Counted from the first letter of the stretch, positions 43,995 to 56,258 are shown. The stretch: DNA of 64,000 nt from Peteryoungia rhizophila (GCF_004912145.1 NZ_STGT01000002.1:558001-622000), one strand, 5' to 3'. The notes: generated by a model from the sequence alone, not told the origin. Numbers and translations: made by a program.

Positions 43995-46948
43995 CCGGCT
44001 ATCGCCTCTCCTCCGGCGGGCTCGTCAACCGCGCCCGCACGCTGTCCTTCACCTTCGATGGCAAGACCTACATGGGTTATGAGGGCGACACGCTGGCCTC
44101 GGCGCTCATCGCCAATGACCAGCTGCTGGTAGGGCGTTCGTTCAAGTATCACCGCCCTCGCGGCATCGTGACGGCGGGGTCTGCCGAGCCGAATGCACTG
44201 GTGACGATCGGAGCCGAAGGGCGCACCGAGCCGAATACGCGGGCCACCGTGGCCGAGCTCTATCAGGGGCTGGAAGCCAATAGCCAGAACCGCTGGCCGT
44301 CGCTGAAATACGATATCGGTGCGGTCAACAGCCTGCTGTCGCCGTTTCTCTCGGCCGGCTTCTACTACAAGACCTTCATGTGGCCGAAGGCATTCTGGGA
44401 AAAGCTTTATGAGCCGATCATCCGGAAAGCCGCCGGCCTCGGCAAGACGCCGTTCATCGCCGATCCCGATCGCTACGAAAAGGCCTGGGCGCATTGCGAC
44501 CTGCTGGTCATCGGCGCAGGCCCCGCCGGTCTGATGGCGGCGCGGGCTGCGGCGCGCGCCGGGCTTCGGGTCATCCTGGCGGATGAAGGTTTCAGGCTTG
44601 GCGGATCGCTGCTCTCCGAGCGTGTCGCCGTCGGCGGCGTGCCAGCGGCCGAATATGCTGCCTCCGTCGTTGAGGAGCTGAAGAGCCTTTCCAACGTCAC
44701 GCTCATGCCGCGCACCACCGTGTTCGGCTGGTATGACGACAATGTTTTCGGTGCCGTCGAAAAGGTGCAGAAGCATGTCGCGCAGCCGTCGGGCGAGCTG
44801 CCGGTGGAACGTGTCTGGCGCATCGTCGCCAAGCGGGCGATCTTGGCTTCCGGTGCTGAGGAGCGGCCGCTGGTCTTCGGCGGCAATGACAAGCCGGGCG
44901 TCATGACCTCAGGCGCTATCAGGACCTATCTCAATCGCTACGGCGTCGCCGCCGGCCAGAACGTCGCGATCTTCACCAATGGAGGTGCGGGCTATCGCAC
45001 GGCGGCGGATCTGGCCGCTGCCGGTGTCGGCGTTGCGGCCATCATCGACGGGCGGACGAACTCCTCTGATGTCGCGCCCTCCGGCGTGCGGGTCATCCGT
45101 GGCGGCTCCGTCATCGACACCAAGGGCTATTACCGGATCAAGGGTCTGATCGCCGAACGCGTCGGCCACCAGGAAGAGATCGCCTGCGATGCGCTGGCCA
45201 TGAGCGGCGGTTATAGCCCGATCGTGCATCTGGCCTGTCAGCGCGGGGACAAGCCCACCTGGTCGGACGAGCACCAGGCCTTTCTGGCGCCTGATGTGGG
45301 GCAGGGGCTGCGGATCGCCGGCTCCGCTGCCGGTCATGCCTCGCTTTCCGCCGCCCTGCGCGATGGTGCAGACAAGGCGCATGAGGCGATCGGCGATCTC
45401 GGCCGTCTCGTCGGCACGGTCGACGTGCCCGAGGTCGAGGGTGAGTTCGACGCGAGTTTTGCGCCGCTCTGGTATGTGCCGGGCGCCAAGTCCAAGGCCT
45501 TCGTCGACTTCCAGAACGACGTGCATGTGCAGGACCTGAGCCTTGCCCAGCGCGAGGCCATGGGGCATGCCGAGCATAGCAAGCGCTACACGACCGGCGG
45601 CATGGCGACCGACCAGGGCAAGCTCGGCAATGTGGCGACGATCGGCATCATGGCCGGCATGCGCGGCGTTTCCCCGGCCGAAATCGGCACCACGACCTTC
45701 CGGCCATTCTACACGCCCGTTTCCTTCGGTGCGATGGCGGGAACCTCGCGGGGTGAACATTCCCGTCCCGTGCGGACCTCGCCGCTGCATGGCTGGGCGA
45801 AGAAAAACGGCGCTGTTTTCGTCGAATCCGGCCTCTGGTATCGATCCTCCTGGTTCCCGCGTGACGGTGAGAAGACCTGGCGAGACGCTGTTGATCGGGA
45901 AGTGCTGAATGTCCGCGCCAATGCCGGCATCTGCGATGTCTCCACCCTCGGCAAGATCGAAATCTTCGGCAAGGATGCGGCCGAATTCTTGAACCACGTC
46001 TATTCCAATGCCTTCCTGAAGCTGCCGGTCGGCAAGGCCCGCTATGGGTTGATGCTGCGCGAAGACGGGATGATCTACGACGACGGCACGACGAGCCGGT
46101 TCTCGGATGAGCATTTCTTCATGACCACCACGACGGCCTATGCCGGCGAGGTGATGACGCATCTGGAATTCTGCTCCCAGGTTCTCTGGCCGGATCTCGA
46201 CGTGCGCTTCGTCTCCTCCAGCGATCAGTGGGCGCAGATGTCGGTCGCGGGTCCCAAGGCGCGGATCATCCTCGAACAGATCATCGAAGACGATATCTCC
46301 GACGAGGCCTTCCCCTTCCTTTCGGCCCGCGAAGTTCTGCTCAAGGGGGGCTTGAAGGCGCGGCTCTTCCGCATCTCCTTTTCCGGCGAACTCGCCTTTG
46401 AAGTGGCAGTGCCGGCCAATTACGGCGAGGCGGTCGCCGATGCAATCATGGCCGCCGGCAAGCCGCATGGCATCTGCGCTTACGGCGTCGAGGCGCTGAA
46501 CGTGCTGCGCATCGAGAAGGGCTTCATCACCCACAGCGAAATCGATGGGCGCACGACGCCCGACGATGTGGGGCTCGGAAAGATGTTCTCGACGCAGAAG
46601 GCCGATTTCATCGGCAAGCGATTGTCGAGCCGCTTCGGCCTCACCGCTGCCGATCGTCCGCAGCTTGTCGGCCTGAAGCCTGTTGATCGCGACAAGAGTT
46701 TCGCTGCCGGCGCGCATCTGCTGAAGGAGAACGTCAAGCCGTCGACGCTGAACGACCAGGGCTGGGTGTCCTCCGTCTGCCACTCGCCGACGCTCGGCCA
46801 TGCCATCGGCCTCGCCTTCCTCAAATCCGGCCGCGAGCGGCTGGGCGAAAAGATCGTCGTCTGGGACGGATTACGCGGCGGGGAAGTACTGGCGGAGGTC
46901 GTCAGCCCCGTCTTCTACGACCCCGACAACAAGAAACTGAACCTGTGA
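43991..46948 (+). CDS. soxA: Sarcosine oxidase alpha subunit SoxA
   Basis: The 985-residue alpha subunit carries the NAD site and the tetrahydrofolate-binding GcvT-type domain. In order it has an N-terminal ferredoxin-like fold without cluster cysteines (residues 1-90), a dinucleotide motif VIGAGPAGLMAARAAARAG near 171, a middle domain with RAILASGAEERPLVFGG, and the C-terminal GcvT folate-binding domain from about 600 onward. Methylene transfer to THF avoids release of formaldehyde. It overlaps soxD and is followed after ten bases by soxG. Confidence 0.96.
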   Translation: MTGYRLSSGGLVNRARTLSFTFDGKTYMGYEGDTLASALIANDQLLVGRSFKYHRPRGIVTAGSAEPNALVTIGAEGRTEPNTRATVAELYQGLEANSQNRWPSLKYDIGAVNSLLSPFLSAGFYYKTFMWPKAFWEKLYEPIIRKAAGLGKTPFIADPDRYEKAWAHCDLLVIGAGPAGLMAARAAARAGLRVILADEGFRLGGSLLSERVAVGGVPAAEYAASVVEELKSLSNVTLMPRTTVFGWYDDNVFGAVEKVQKHVAQPSGELPVERVWRIVAKRAILASGAEERPLVFGGNDKPGVMTSGAIRTYLNRYGVAAGQNVAIFTNGGAGYRTAADLAAAGVGVAAIIDGRTNSSDVAPSGVRVIRGGSVIDTKGYYRIKGLIAERVGHQEEIACDALAMSGGYSPIVHLACQRGDKPTWSDEHQAFLAPDVGQGLRIAGSAAGHASLSAALRDGADKAHEAIGDLGRLVGTVDVPEVEGEFDASFAPLWYVPGAKSKAFVDFQNDVHVQDLSLAQREAMGHAEHSKRYTTGGMATDQGKLGNVATIGIMAGMRGVSPAEIGTTTFRPFYTPVSFGAMAGTSRGEHSRPVRTSPLHGWAKKNGAVFVESGLWYRSSWFPRDGEKTWRDAVDREVLNVRANAGICDVSTLGKIEIFGKDAAEFLNHVYSNAFLKLPVGKARYGLMLREDGMIYDDGTTSRFSDEHFFMTTTTAYAGEVMTHLEFCSQVLWPDLDVRFVSSSDQWAQMSVAGPKARIILEQIIEDDISDEAFPFLSAREVLLKGGLKARLFRISFSGELAFEVAVPANYGEAVADAIMAAGKPHGICAYGVEALNVLRIEKGFITHSEIDGRTTPDDVGLGKMFSTQKADFIGKRLSSRFGLTAADRPQLVGLKPVDRDKSFAAGAHLLKENVKPSTLNDQGWVSSVCHSPTLGHAIGLAFLKSGRERLGEKIVVWDGLRGGEVLAEVVSPVFYDPDNKKLNL

Positions 46949-46958
46949 GGATCCTGCC

Positions 46959-47510
46959 ATGCCGGTGACCTATGCCGCCCGTCACGTGCTCGAGGACCAC
47001 ATTTCCGGTTTCGAAGCGACGCCCAATCCGCATCATCTCGCCATTCTGCGCGCGGTCTCCGTGTTTTCCGTGCTCGCCCATCCGGGCCATGAGGCAGATA
47101 TCGACGAGGCGCTGACAAATCTCGAAGATGTGCATATTCGCGTCTGCGGGCCCAGCGAGTGGCTCGTGCTCAGCGAGACGGTCGCCGCCGATACGATTGC
47201 CCGACAGTTGGCAGACCTAGGGGCGAGCCGCGCGGCGTTCGTCGACCAGAGCGACGGTCGAGTCGTCTTGCGCATTCAGGGGCCAAAGGTGCGAGCGATT
47301 CTCGCCAAATGCACGGCGCTCGACCTGCATGCCGACCTGTTCGAAATCGGCCAGTCGACCAACTGCCAGATCTGCCATGTCGCGACGAACCTCGCCCGCA
47401 CAGGGCAGGACACATTCGAGATCATCGTCATGCGCAGTTTCGCGGGCTTCCTGTTCGATGAGGTTCGCGAAATGGGCCGCGAGTTCGCTCTGACGGCGGG
47501 ATTTGCGTGA
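46959..47510 (+). CDS. soxG: Sarcosine oxidase gamma subunit SoxG
   Basis: The 183-residue gamma subunit completes the heterotetramer. It shows the GcvT-like fold fragment typical of SoxG: VRICGPSEWLVLSE, VVLRIQGPKVRAILAKC and a C-terminal RSFAGFLFDEV segment. It lies ten bases after soxA and ends the operon. Without it the alpha/beta/delta complex is usually unstable. No terminator hairpin was seen in the 81-base gap before the membrane phosphoesterase gene. Confidence 0.92.
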   Translation: MPVTYAARHVLEDHISGFEATPNPHHLAILRAVSVFSVLAHPGHEADIDEALTNLEDVHIRVCGPSEWLVLSETVAADTIARQLADLGASRAAFVDQSDGRVVLRIQGPKVRAILAKCTALDLHADLFEIGQSTNCQICHVATNLARTGQDTFEIIVMRSFAGFLFDEVREMGREFALTAGFA

Positions 47511-47591
47511 CCCTCCCGGTGCAGAGATCGCTTTAGATGTGAACCGGCAGGGACTTTTTGGCGTTATCGAAGCAAAGGATCCCCCGCCCGC

Positions 47592-48707
47592 ATGTTTCAT
47601 CTGATGTTTTCCCTGCCATGGCTCATCGTGGCAACCCGCTTCATCGCCCCCTTGCCGTGGCCTTGGATGGTGAAGCTTTTGCTTGCCGCCTTCCTGCTCT
47701 TGGCTTCGCAATACCATCTGTTCAGCCGCTTCACGTCCGGATCGGTCTTCGCGCCGGAGTTCCCGCGTCCGCTGGTGATCGGGTTCAACCTGTTCTTCGG
47801 GGCGATCGTGCTCTTGGCCGCAATGCAGGTGGTGCTGGATCTCGTCAGCATCCTGATCCTCGCCGTCAAATGGTCTTTTCCGGTGGTGCCGGCCGAAGTG
47901 CGTTACACGATGGGTGTTGCGGCCCTGGTGCTGGCTAGTTTTGGCATCAGCCAGGCGATCCGCGTGCCGCCGGTCAAAAAGATCGAGGTGGCAATCCCCG
48001 GTCTGGCGCCTGAATTCGACGGTTACCGGATGGTGCAATTGACCGACCTGCATATCAGCCGTCTGTTCACCGGTCGCTGGGCGAGCGCCGTCGTGGAGAA
48101 AACCAATGCGCTTAATGCCGACCTTATCGTCATCACCGGTGACCTGATCGACGGCAGTCTCGATATCCGTCGTGAAGACGTCGCGCCGCTTGCGGGTTTG
48201 AGCGCCCGCGATGGCGTGCTCGCCGTGCCCGGCAATCACGAATACTTCTTCGAGGTCGACCGGTGGCTCGCGCATTTCCCCGAACTCAACATGCGGATCC
48301 TCGCCAATGATCATGCGGTGATTGAACGCGGGGCGGGCAGGCTGGTCGTCGCTGGTGTCACTGATCTTTCGGCGCGCTCGACCGGGTCGCTTGAACCGGA
48401 TCTCGGGGCTGCCCTGCGCAATGCGCCTGCGGGTGCCCCCATCATCCTTCTCGACCATCAGCCACGGATGGCAGAGCGGGCTGCCGAAAAGGGTGTGGCG
48501 CTCCAGCTCTCCGGCCACACCCATGGTGGCATGGTGCGCGGCCTCGACCAGATCGTCGCCCGGGCGAACAATGGCTATGTCTCCGGCTTCTACGAGGTCG
48601 ACGACATGAAGCTCTATGTCAACAATGGCACGGGCCTCTGGCCGGGCTTTGCGCTCAGGATCGGGGTGCCGGCGGAGCTGACGGAGTTCACGCTGCGGCG
48701 GATGTAG
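47592..48707 (+). CDS. Membrane-anchored metallophosphoesterase (YaeI/YkuE type)
   Basis: The 371-residue protein has four N-terminal hydrophobic helices (first about residues 1-20) followed by a calcineurin-like phosphoesterase domain: QLTDLHIS, ITGDLID, PGNHEYFF and SGHTHGGMV. Relatives cleave lipid or nucleotide phosphoesters at the membrane; the substrate is not known. It follows soxG by 81 bases, and co-transcription is possible but unproven. A strong terminator lies just beyond. Confidence 0.85.
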   Translation: MFHLMFSLPWLIVATRFIAPLPWPWMVKLLLAAFLLLASQYHLFSRFTSGSVFAPEFPRPLVIGFNLFFGAIVLLAAMQVVLDLVSILILAVKWSFPVVPAEVRYTMGVAALVLASFGISQAIRVPPVKKIEVAIPGLAPEFDGYRMVQLTDLHISRLFTGRWASAVVEKTNALNADLIVITGDLIDGSLDIRREDVAPLAGLSARDGVLAVPGNHEYFFEVDRWLAHFPELNMRILANDHAVIERGAGRLVVAGVTDLSARSTGSLEPDLGAALRNAPAGAPIILLDHQPRMAERAAEKGVALQLSGHTHGGMVRGLDQIVARANNGYVSGFYEVDDMKLYVNNGTGLWPGFALRIGVPAELTEFTLRRM

Positions 48708-48720
48708 GTCGTCCACAATC

Positions 48721-48770
48721 AAAAAAAAAATGCATCAGCCGCCGGCTTTTGACCGGCGGCTGATGCTTTT
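48721..48770. terminator. Bidirectional terminator
   Basis: A perfect 14-bp stem GCATCAGCCGCCGG / CCGGCGGCTGATGC is preceded on the plus strand by ten A residues and followed by TTTT. On the minus strand this gives a T10 tract after the MFS gene; on the plus strand it serves the phosphoesterase gene. Confidence 0.92.
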
Positions 48771-48781
48771 CGGATGTCCTG

Positions 48782-49987
48782 TCAGGCGGCTGCTGCAGTT
48801 TTGCTCACCCGGGACTGGCCGAAGGTGAAGATGGCGATCGAAGCTGTTGCCACGGCGCAGGCAGCCATGACGCCAATCATGGGAAGGGCTGTCCCATCAT
48901 CGAGCACGCCGATTGCGAAGCTGCCGAGCGCGCCGGCGCCGAAGCCGAGGGCACCCATGAGGGCCGCTGCCGTGCCCGAGATCGCGCCATGGGATTCCAT
49001 CGCAAGGATGTTGCAGGTGGGCATGATGCCGCCGACGCCCATGACCATGATGAACAGCAGGATGCAGACCGGGACCAGCGAGGCGATGCCGGCCAGCTGC
49101 AGGCCGAGCAGAATGAGGCCGGCTGCCGCATAGATGGTGGCGCTCAGCTTGACCACGCCGCGCACGCCGATCCGCTCTGCGAGGCGCGGGGCGAGCTGCG
49201 CGCCGATGCCGATGCCGATGGCGTTCAGGCTGAAGATCACCGAGTAAGCGAGCGGCGAGAGGCCGTAGACATTGATCAGCACGAAGGACGAGCCGGCGAT
49301 ATAGGCGAAAAAGCCACCCTGGGCGAGCGCGAGTGCGCCGGCATAGGGAATGAAGCTGCGGGTGAAGAGCAGACGGCCATACCAGTGCAGGGCGTCGCGC
49401 GGGCGGCTCTTGGCGCGCAGTTCGACCATGCGGGTCTCCGGCAGCATGGTGAGGGTGATGACGGCGACGATGACTCCGAGAGCGCCAAGGAGCGCGAAGA
49501 TCAGACGCCAGTCGCCGACCACGAGCACGAGGCTGCCGAGCAGGGGCGCCAGAACCGGGGCGATGCCGAGCACCAGCACGACCATGGACATCAGACGGGC
49601 GGCAGCCTGTCCGGTATGCACGTCACGGATCGAGGCGGTGGCGATGACCATGCCGATCGAGCCGCCGATGCCCTGAAGGAAGCGGAAAACGAGCAGTTCC
49701 GTGGCGCCGGTGGAGAGCACGCAGCCGATCGAGGCGAGAACGAAGATCACCAGCGCCAGATAGATCATCGGCTTGCGACCGGTCTTGTCGGAGACGGGAC
49801 CGTAGAACAGCTGACCGAGCGTGAAGCCGGTGAAATAGGTCATCATGCTCAGCTGGATATTGGCATCCGTTGTGGCAAGGTCTTGTGCCATCCGGGGCAT
49901 GGCGGCGACATACATGTCGGTGGCGAAGGGGCCGAGAGCACAGATGGCTCCCAGCGCGATCGCAAGTGCGGTGTTCTTGTTCTGCAT
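48782..49987 (-). CDS. Bcr/CflA family drug efflux MFS transporter
   Basis: The 401-residue protein has twelve membrane helices and the Bcr/CflA-type motif A loop FYGPVSDKTGRKP near residue 65, with FATDMYVAAMP at the first helix. Family members export chloramphenicol, bicyclomycin, sulfonamides or metabolites. Divergently, 114 bases away, lies a TetR gene, and two palindromic operators overlap the likely promoter between them, so the pump is very probably repressor-controlled. The inducing compound is unknown. Confidence 0.9.
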   Translation of the reverse strand: MQNKNTALAIALGAICALGPFATDMYVAAMPRMAQDLATTDANIQLSMMTYFTGFTLGQLFYGPVSDKTGRKPMIYLALVIFVLASIGCVLSTGATELLVFRFLQGIGGSIGMVIATASIRDVHTGQAAARLMSMVVLVLGIAPVLAPLLGSLVLVVGDWRLIFALLGALGVIVAVITLTMLPETRMVELRAKSRPRDALHWYGRLLFTRSFIPYAGALALAQGGFFAYIAGSSFVLINVYGLSPLAYSVIFSLNAIGIGIGAQLAPRLAERIGVRGVVKLSATIYAAAGLILLGLQLAGIASLVPVCILLFIMVMGVGGIMPTCNILAMESHGAISGTAAALMGALGFGAGALGSFAIGVLDDGTALPMIGVMAACAVATASIAIFTFGQSRVSKTAAAA

Positions 49988-50029
49988 GGCCTATGTCTCT
50001 TCAGCGGCGGGGGGTTGAAACGTGGAATT

Positions 50030-50047
50030 GGAAACGGTATCGTTTCC
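50030..50047. promoter_or_regulatory. TetR operator 1
   Basis: GGAAACG-GTAT-CGTTTCC is a perfect seven-bp inverted repeat with a four-base centre, placed between the probable promoter of the MFS gene and its start codon. Confidence 0.75.
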
Positions 50048-50058
50048 TTGAGGAGATA

Positions 50059-50076
50059 GGAAACGCAAACGTTTCT
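50059..50076. promoter_or_regulatory. TetR operator 2
   Basis: GGAAACG-CAAA-CGTTTCT repeats the same arms with one mismatch, 29 bases from operator 1. It lies just downstream of a minus-strand TTGACT (-35-like), so a bound repressor would block RNA polymerase. Confidence 0.75.
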
Positions 50077-50100
50077 TATAGTCAACCGGAATCTTGTGAG

Positions 50101-50745
50101 ATGGCAGGCATGACGACGGCTTCAACAACGGTGGGACGCCCGCCGAGCCTTGCGGATGAGGATCGCAAGGCCTTGATATTGCAGGCGGCGGAGACGGTTT
50201 TCGACAGTCTCGGCTATGGTGATGCAACCATGGAAGAGGTGGCCCGCGCCTGTGGCATGGCCAAGAAGACGGTTTACAAGTTCTTTCCGGATAAGGCCTC
50301 GCTCTTCGGCGCGCTGGTCGAAAGCCATGACGTGGCCGTCATCGACAACAGCGCTGCGACGGGTGAGGAGGAGCCGGAGGCGCGTTTGATCCGGCTCCTG
50401 GAAGATGTCGCGGCGGCGATCCTGTCTCCTAGGCAGATTACGCTGACACGGCTGGTGATCGCGGAATCGATAAAGTACCCGGAGCTTGCGCAGCGCTTCT
50501 ACCGGGATTGCGTCGAGAAGACGATGAGCCATGTCGCTCGGGCTCTGGCGAGCGATGCGTCACTTCGCCTGCCGCCGGGCCTCGATAGCAGGACCTTCGC
50601 CGACATGCTCGTCTCGACCCTGCTTGGCTCCATCCATCTGCGTGCCCTGATGCTCAACCTGCCCCGGGAAACTCTGGAGGGGGAGTTGCGAGGGCGGGTG
50701 CCGCTGGTGATGGATCTGATCGTCCGAGCCCTGCCGGCGCGCTGA
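50101..50745 (+). CDS. TetR-family transcriptional regulator
   Basis: The 214-residue repressor has an N-terminal helix-turn-helix (TMEEVARACGMAKKTVYKFFPDKASLF, about residues 42-68) and a variable C-terminal ligand-binding domain. It is divergent from the efflux pump and close to two matching operators, implying that it represses the pump and itself and is released by a pump substrate. Methionines at 50101 and 50110 are both possible starts; neither has a strong ribosome site. The ligand cannot be inferred. Confidence 0.9.
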   Translation: MAGMTTASTTVGRPPSLADEDRKALILQAAETVFDSLGYGDATMEEVARACGMAKKTVYKFFPDKASLFGALVESHDVAVIDNSAATGEEEPEARLIRLLEDVAAAILSPRQITLTRLVIAESIKYPELAQRFYRDCVEKTMSHVARALASDASLRLPPGLDSRTFADMLVSTLLGSIHLRALMLNLPRETLEGELRGRVPLVMDLIVRALPAR

Positions 50746-50769
50746 GCCGCGGGCAGGCGGCTTGAGCAG

Positions 50770-50793
50770 CGTCCGCGCCTCACAGCGCGGACG
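50770..50793. other. Hairpin after the TetR gene
   Basis: CGTCCGCGC and GCGCGGACG form a nine-bp stem with a six-base loop between convergent genes. There is no T-run, so termination strength is uncertain. Confidence 0.4.
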
Positions 50794-50847
50794 GCCAGAA
50801 ATTACCACGGACGCTACATCCGTTTCGCAGGATGGATTTCTACGGCG

Positions 50848-52467
<1,620 letters not shown>

Positions 52468-52562
52468 TTACCGAACCCTTAAAATAGGGTGGTGGGTGTC
52501 GGGTTTGATTGACACGCGGCCCTAATTCTCCACGCCGCCCCGAGAACAGTCGGTGTCATTGA

Positions 52563-52581
52563 TGCGACATGTTTCGTCGCA
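52563..52581. promoter_or_regulatory. Palindromic site upstream of the FAD/GcvT gene
   Basis: TGCGAC-N7-GTCGCA is a perfect six-bp inverted repeat about 76-94 bases before the start codon. A related half-site GTCGCATC recurs near 52620, and a GCGACAT half-site occurs before soxB. It may bind a regulator of methylated-glycine catabolism. Confidence 0.4.
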
Positions 52582-52656
52582 GCACGGTCTTCTGGCTTTC
52601 ATGTGCCCGATCTAGCTTTGTCGCATCAATCTTTGCCGCCAAGGGAGCGTCTTTCC

Positions 52657-55083
52657 ATGAAAAGCCATACACGTGTCGTCGTCATCGGCGGGGGTGTCGT
52701 CGGGTGTTCCGTTCTCTACCACCTGACCAAGTTCGGCTGGACCGACGTCGTGCTCCTGGAGCGTTCGGAGCTGACCTCCGGCTCCACCTGGCATGCGGCC
52801 GGCGGCATGCATACGATCAACGGTGATCCGAACGTCGCCAAGCTGCAGAAATACACGGTCGAGCTCTACAAGGAGATCGAGGAGTATTCCGGCCAGGACA
52901 TCGGCTTGCACATGACGTCGGGTCTGATGCTGGCGGCCACCAAGGAGCGCTTCGACTGGATGAAGTCGCTGCTCGCCAAGGGCAAATATGCGGGCGGTGA
53001 GGCGACACTCATTTCGGCGCAGGAAGCCTATGAGATGATGCCGCTGCTGGACCCCAAGCAGTTCGTCGGCGCGGTCTTCGATCCGCATGAGGGGCATCTC
53101 GACCCCTATGGCACCACGCATGCCTATGCGAAGTCCGCCAAGAAGAACGGCGCGGAAATCTACCTGCACACCAAGGTCGAGGATCTTGTGCAGCTTGAAG
53201 ACGGCACATGGCGGGTGATCACCGACAAGGGCGAGATCCGCTGCGAGCATGTCGTCAATGCCGCCGGCCTCTGGGCGCGCGAAGTGGGGCGCATGGTCGG
53301 GCTGGAACTGCCTGTTCTCGCCATGGAGCACATGTATCTGATCACCGAGGACATGCCCGAGGTCATCGACTTTAACAAGACGACGGGCAAGGAGCTGATG
53401 CATTGCGTCGACTTCGACGGCGAGATCTATATACGCCAGGAGCGTAACGGCATGCTGATGGGCACTTATGAAAAGGATTGCCGTCCCTGGTCGCCGATCG
53501 AGACTCCCTGGACCTTCGGCCATGAACTTCTGGCCGAAGACCTGGAGCGCATCACCAATGAGCTGGAAATCGGCTTCCGGCATTTCCCGGCCTTTAACAA
53601 TGCCGGCATCAGACGAATCATCAACGGCCCCTTCACCTTCTCGCCGGATGGCAACCCGCTTGTCGGTCCCGTGCGCGGCATGACCAATTACTGGTCGGCC
53701 TGTGCGGTCATGGCCGGCTTTTCCCAAGGCGGCGGCGTCGGTCTGGCGCTTGCCAACTGGATTATCGAGGGCGATCCGGGCTTCGATGTCTTCGCCATGG
53801 ATGTCTGCCGCTACGGCGATTATGCGACGCTCGCCTATACCAATGCCAAGGTGCGCGAAAACTATTCCCGCCGCTTCTCGATCCGTTACCCGAACGAAGA
53901 GCTGCCCGGCGCGCGGCCGCTGTTGACCACGCCGATCTACGACAAGCTCAAAAGCGCGGGCGCCGTGTTCGGCGCGTCCTACGGACTGGAGACGCCGCTG
54001 TGGTTTGCGCCCGAGGGTGTCGAGGATGCTTTCTCCTGGCGCCGCTCGACCGATTTCGAGGCGGTGGGTCGCGAGGCCAAGGTCGTGCGCGAGAGCGTCG
54101 GCCTGATGGAAACCTCCGGCTTTGCCAAATACATGGTGAGCGGGGAGGGGTCTCGGGCCTGGCTCGACCACATGCTCGCCTGCAAGTTGCCGGAGGTTGG
54201 TCGCATGGCACTCGCGCCGATGCTGAACGATGCCGGCAAGCTGATTGGCGACTTCACAATCGCCAATCTCGACGACGAGGATTTCCTGATCATCGGTTCC
54301 GGCATTGCCGAGGATTATCATATGCGCTGGTTCGAGCAGCATCTGCCCGATGACGGCTCTGTGGATATCGAGGCGCTGAACCTCAACCTCGTGGGCTTGT
54401 CGATCGCCGGGCCGAAGTCGCGCGACGTGATCGCCAAACTGACCCATCTCGATGTGTCGGACGCGGCTTTGCCTTTCATGGCGATCCGCGAAATGGATCT
54501 CGGCATGGCGCCGGTGATTCTCGGCCGTGTCAGCTATACCGGCGATCTCGGCTACGAGATCTGGATGCGGCCGGAATATCAGCGCTACGTCTTCGACACG
54601 CTGATGGAGGCCGGGGCAGAATTCGGCATCTCGCTCTTCGGTCTGCGTGCCCTCAATGCCCTTCGCCTGGAAAAGAGCTTCGGCAGCTGGTCGCGTGAAT
54701 ATCGTCCGCTCTATGGGCCGCTCGAAGCGGGGCTGTCTCGTTTCGTGGCGCTGAAGAAGGAAGCGAGCTTCATCGGCAAGCAGGCGGCGCTCGAGGAAAA
54801 GCTGTCGGGCGGGACGCTTCGGCTCCGCACCTTCATCGTGGAGGCAAAGGATGCCGACGTCATCGGCGACGAGCCGATCTCCTACAAGGGGGAGGTGCGA
54901 GGCTGGGTGACATCCGGCGGCTTTGCCCATCCGAGCGGTGTCTCGGTCGCGATCGGCTATGTTCCCAAGGAGATCGCCGACGAAATGGACGGTTGGGGCG
55001 TCGAAATTCTTGGGGAAATCCTGCCCGCTCGGCTGCAGCCTCTGTCGCTTTTTGACGCGAACGGGTCGCGAATGAGAAGCTGA
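52657..55083 (+). CDS. FAD-dependent demethylating dehydrogenase with GcvT domain (dimethylglycine/sarcosine dehydrogenase-like)
   Basis: The 808-residue protein combines an N-terminal DAO-type flavin domain (VVVIGGGVVGCSVLYHLTKFG at 7-27) with a C-terminal GcvT folate-binding domain from about residue 430. This is the fusion seen in dimethylglycine and sarcosine dehydrogenases, which demethylate N-methylglycines and pass the methylene to tetrahydrofolate. The SGSTWHAAGGMH motif near the flavin site has a histidine of the type that is covalently flavinylated in such enzymes. AGGGAG lies about ten bases upstream of ATG 52657. It is divergent from the chemoreceptor and precedes the liv operon. 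Confidence 0.88.
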   Translation: MKSHTRVVVIGGGVVGCSVLYHLTKFGWTDVVLLERSELTSGSTWHAAGGMHTINGDPNVAKLQKYTVELYKEIEEYSGQDIGLHMTSGLMLAATKERFDWMKSLLAKGKYAGGEATLISAQEAYEMMPLLDPKQFVGAVFDPHEGHLDPYGTTHAYAKSAKKNGAEIYLHTKVEDLVQLEDGTWRVITDKGEIRCEHVVNAAGLWAREVGRMVGLELPVLAMEHMYLITEDMPEVIDFNKTTGKELMHCVDFDGEIYIRQERNGMLMGTYEKDCRPWSPIETPWTFGHELLAEDLERITNELEIGFRHFPAFNNAGIRRIINGPFTFSPDGNPLVGPVRGMTNYWSACAVMAGFSQGGGVGLALANWIIEGDPGFDVFAMDVCRYGDYATLAYTNAKVRENYSRRFSIRYPNEELPGARPLLTTPIYDKLKSAGAVFGASYGLETPLWFAPEGVEDAFSWRRSTDFEAVGREAKVVRESVGLMETSGFAKYMVSGEGSRAWLDHMLACKLPEVGRMALAPMLNDAGKLIGDFTIANLDDEDFLIIGSGIAEDYHMRWFEQHLPDDGSVDIEALNLNLVGLSIAGPKSRDVIAKLTHLDVSDAALPFMAIREMDLGMAPVILGRVSYTGDLGYEIWMRPEYQRYVFDTLMEAGAEFGISLFGLRALNALRLEKSFGSWSREYRPLYGPLEAGLSRFVALKKEASFIGKQAALEEKLSGGTLRLRTFIVEAKDADVIGDEPISYKGEVRGWVTSGGFAHPSGVSVAIGYVPKEIADEMDGWGVEILGEILPARLQPLSLFDANGSRMRS

Positions 55084-55128
55084 ACCGTTTTCCACAAAAA
55101 TGGGCTTGCATTAGTTCCATCTAGACAA

Positions 55129-55155
55129 CAGCGGGTCGCCCTTTGCGACCTGCTG
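55129..55155. other. Hairpin between the FAD/GcvT gene and the liv operon
   Basis: CAGCGGGTCGC and GCGACCTGCTG form an eleven-bp stem (one G-T pair) about 45 bases after the dehydrogenase stop. T-runs (GGGCTTTTT, then CTTTTTTG) follow at some distance, so it may terminate that gene and insulate the liv operon. Confidence 0.55.
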
Positions 55156-55355
55156 ATTTCGTGGGCTTTTTCTGCTGCTTTTTTGTGTGACCTGTTGTTT
55201 CCGGGGTCAACTGCCCGGTTAACAGTAACATTTTGTCCTCGGGCCGCCTTTTTGGCTTCACATTTTCGGACAAAGCGATATGGAATCCTCCAACGCCTAC
55301 GCCCGCAAGGGACAACAAAATGAGACGCATCAAACACGCGTCCGGGGGATAATAT

Positions 55356-56258
<903 letters not shown>

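Noticed and set aside
44909..46801. A 630-codon minus-strand open frame under soxA
   Set aside because: It is the antisense shadow of an intact alpha subunit with all cofactor motifs.
52612..55095. An 827-codon minus-strand open frame under the FAD/GcvT gene
   Set aside because: The plus-strand frame has full flavin and GcvT motifs; the antisense product is His/Arg-rich and without domains.
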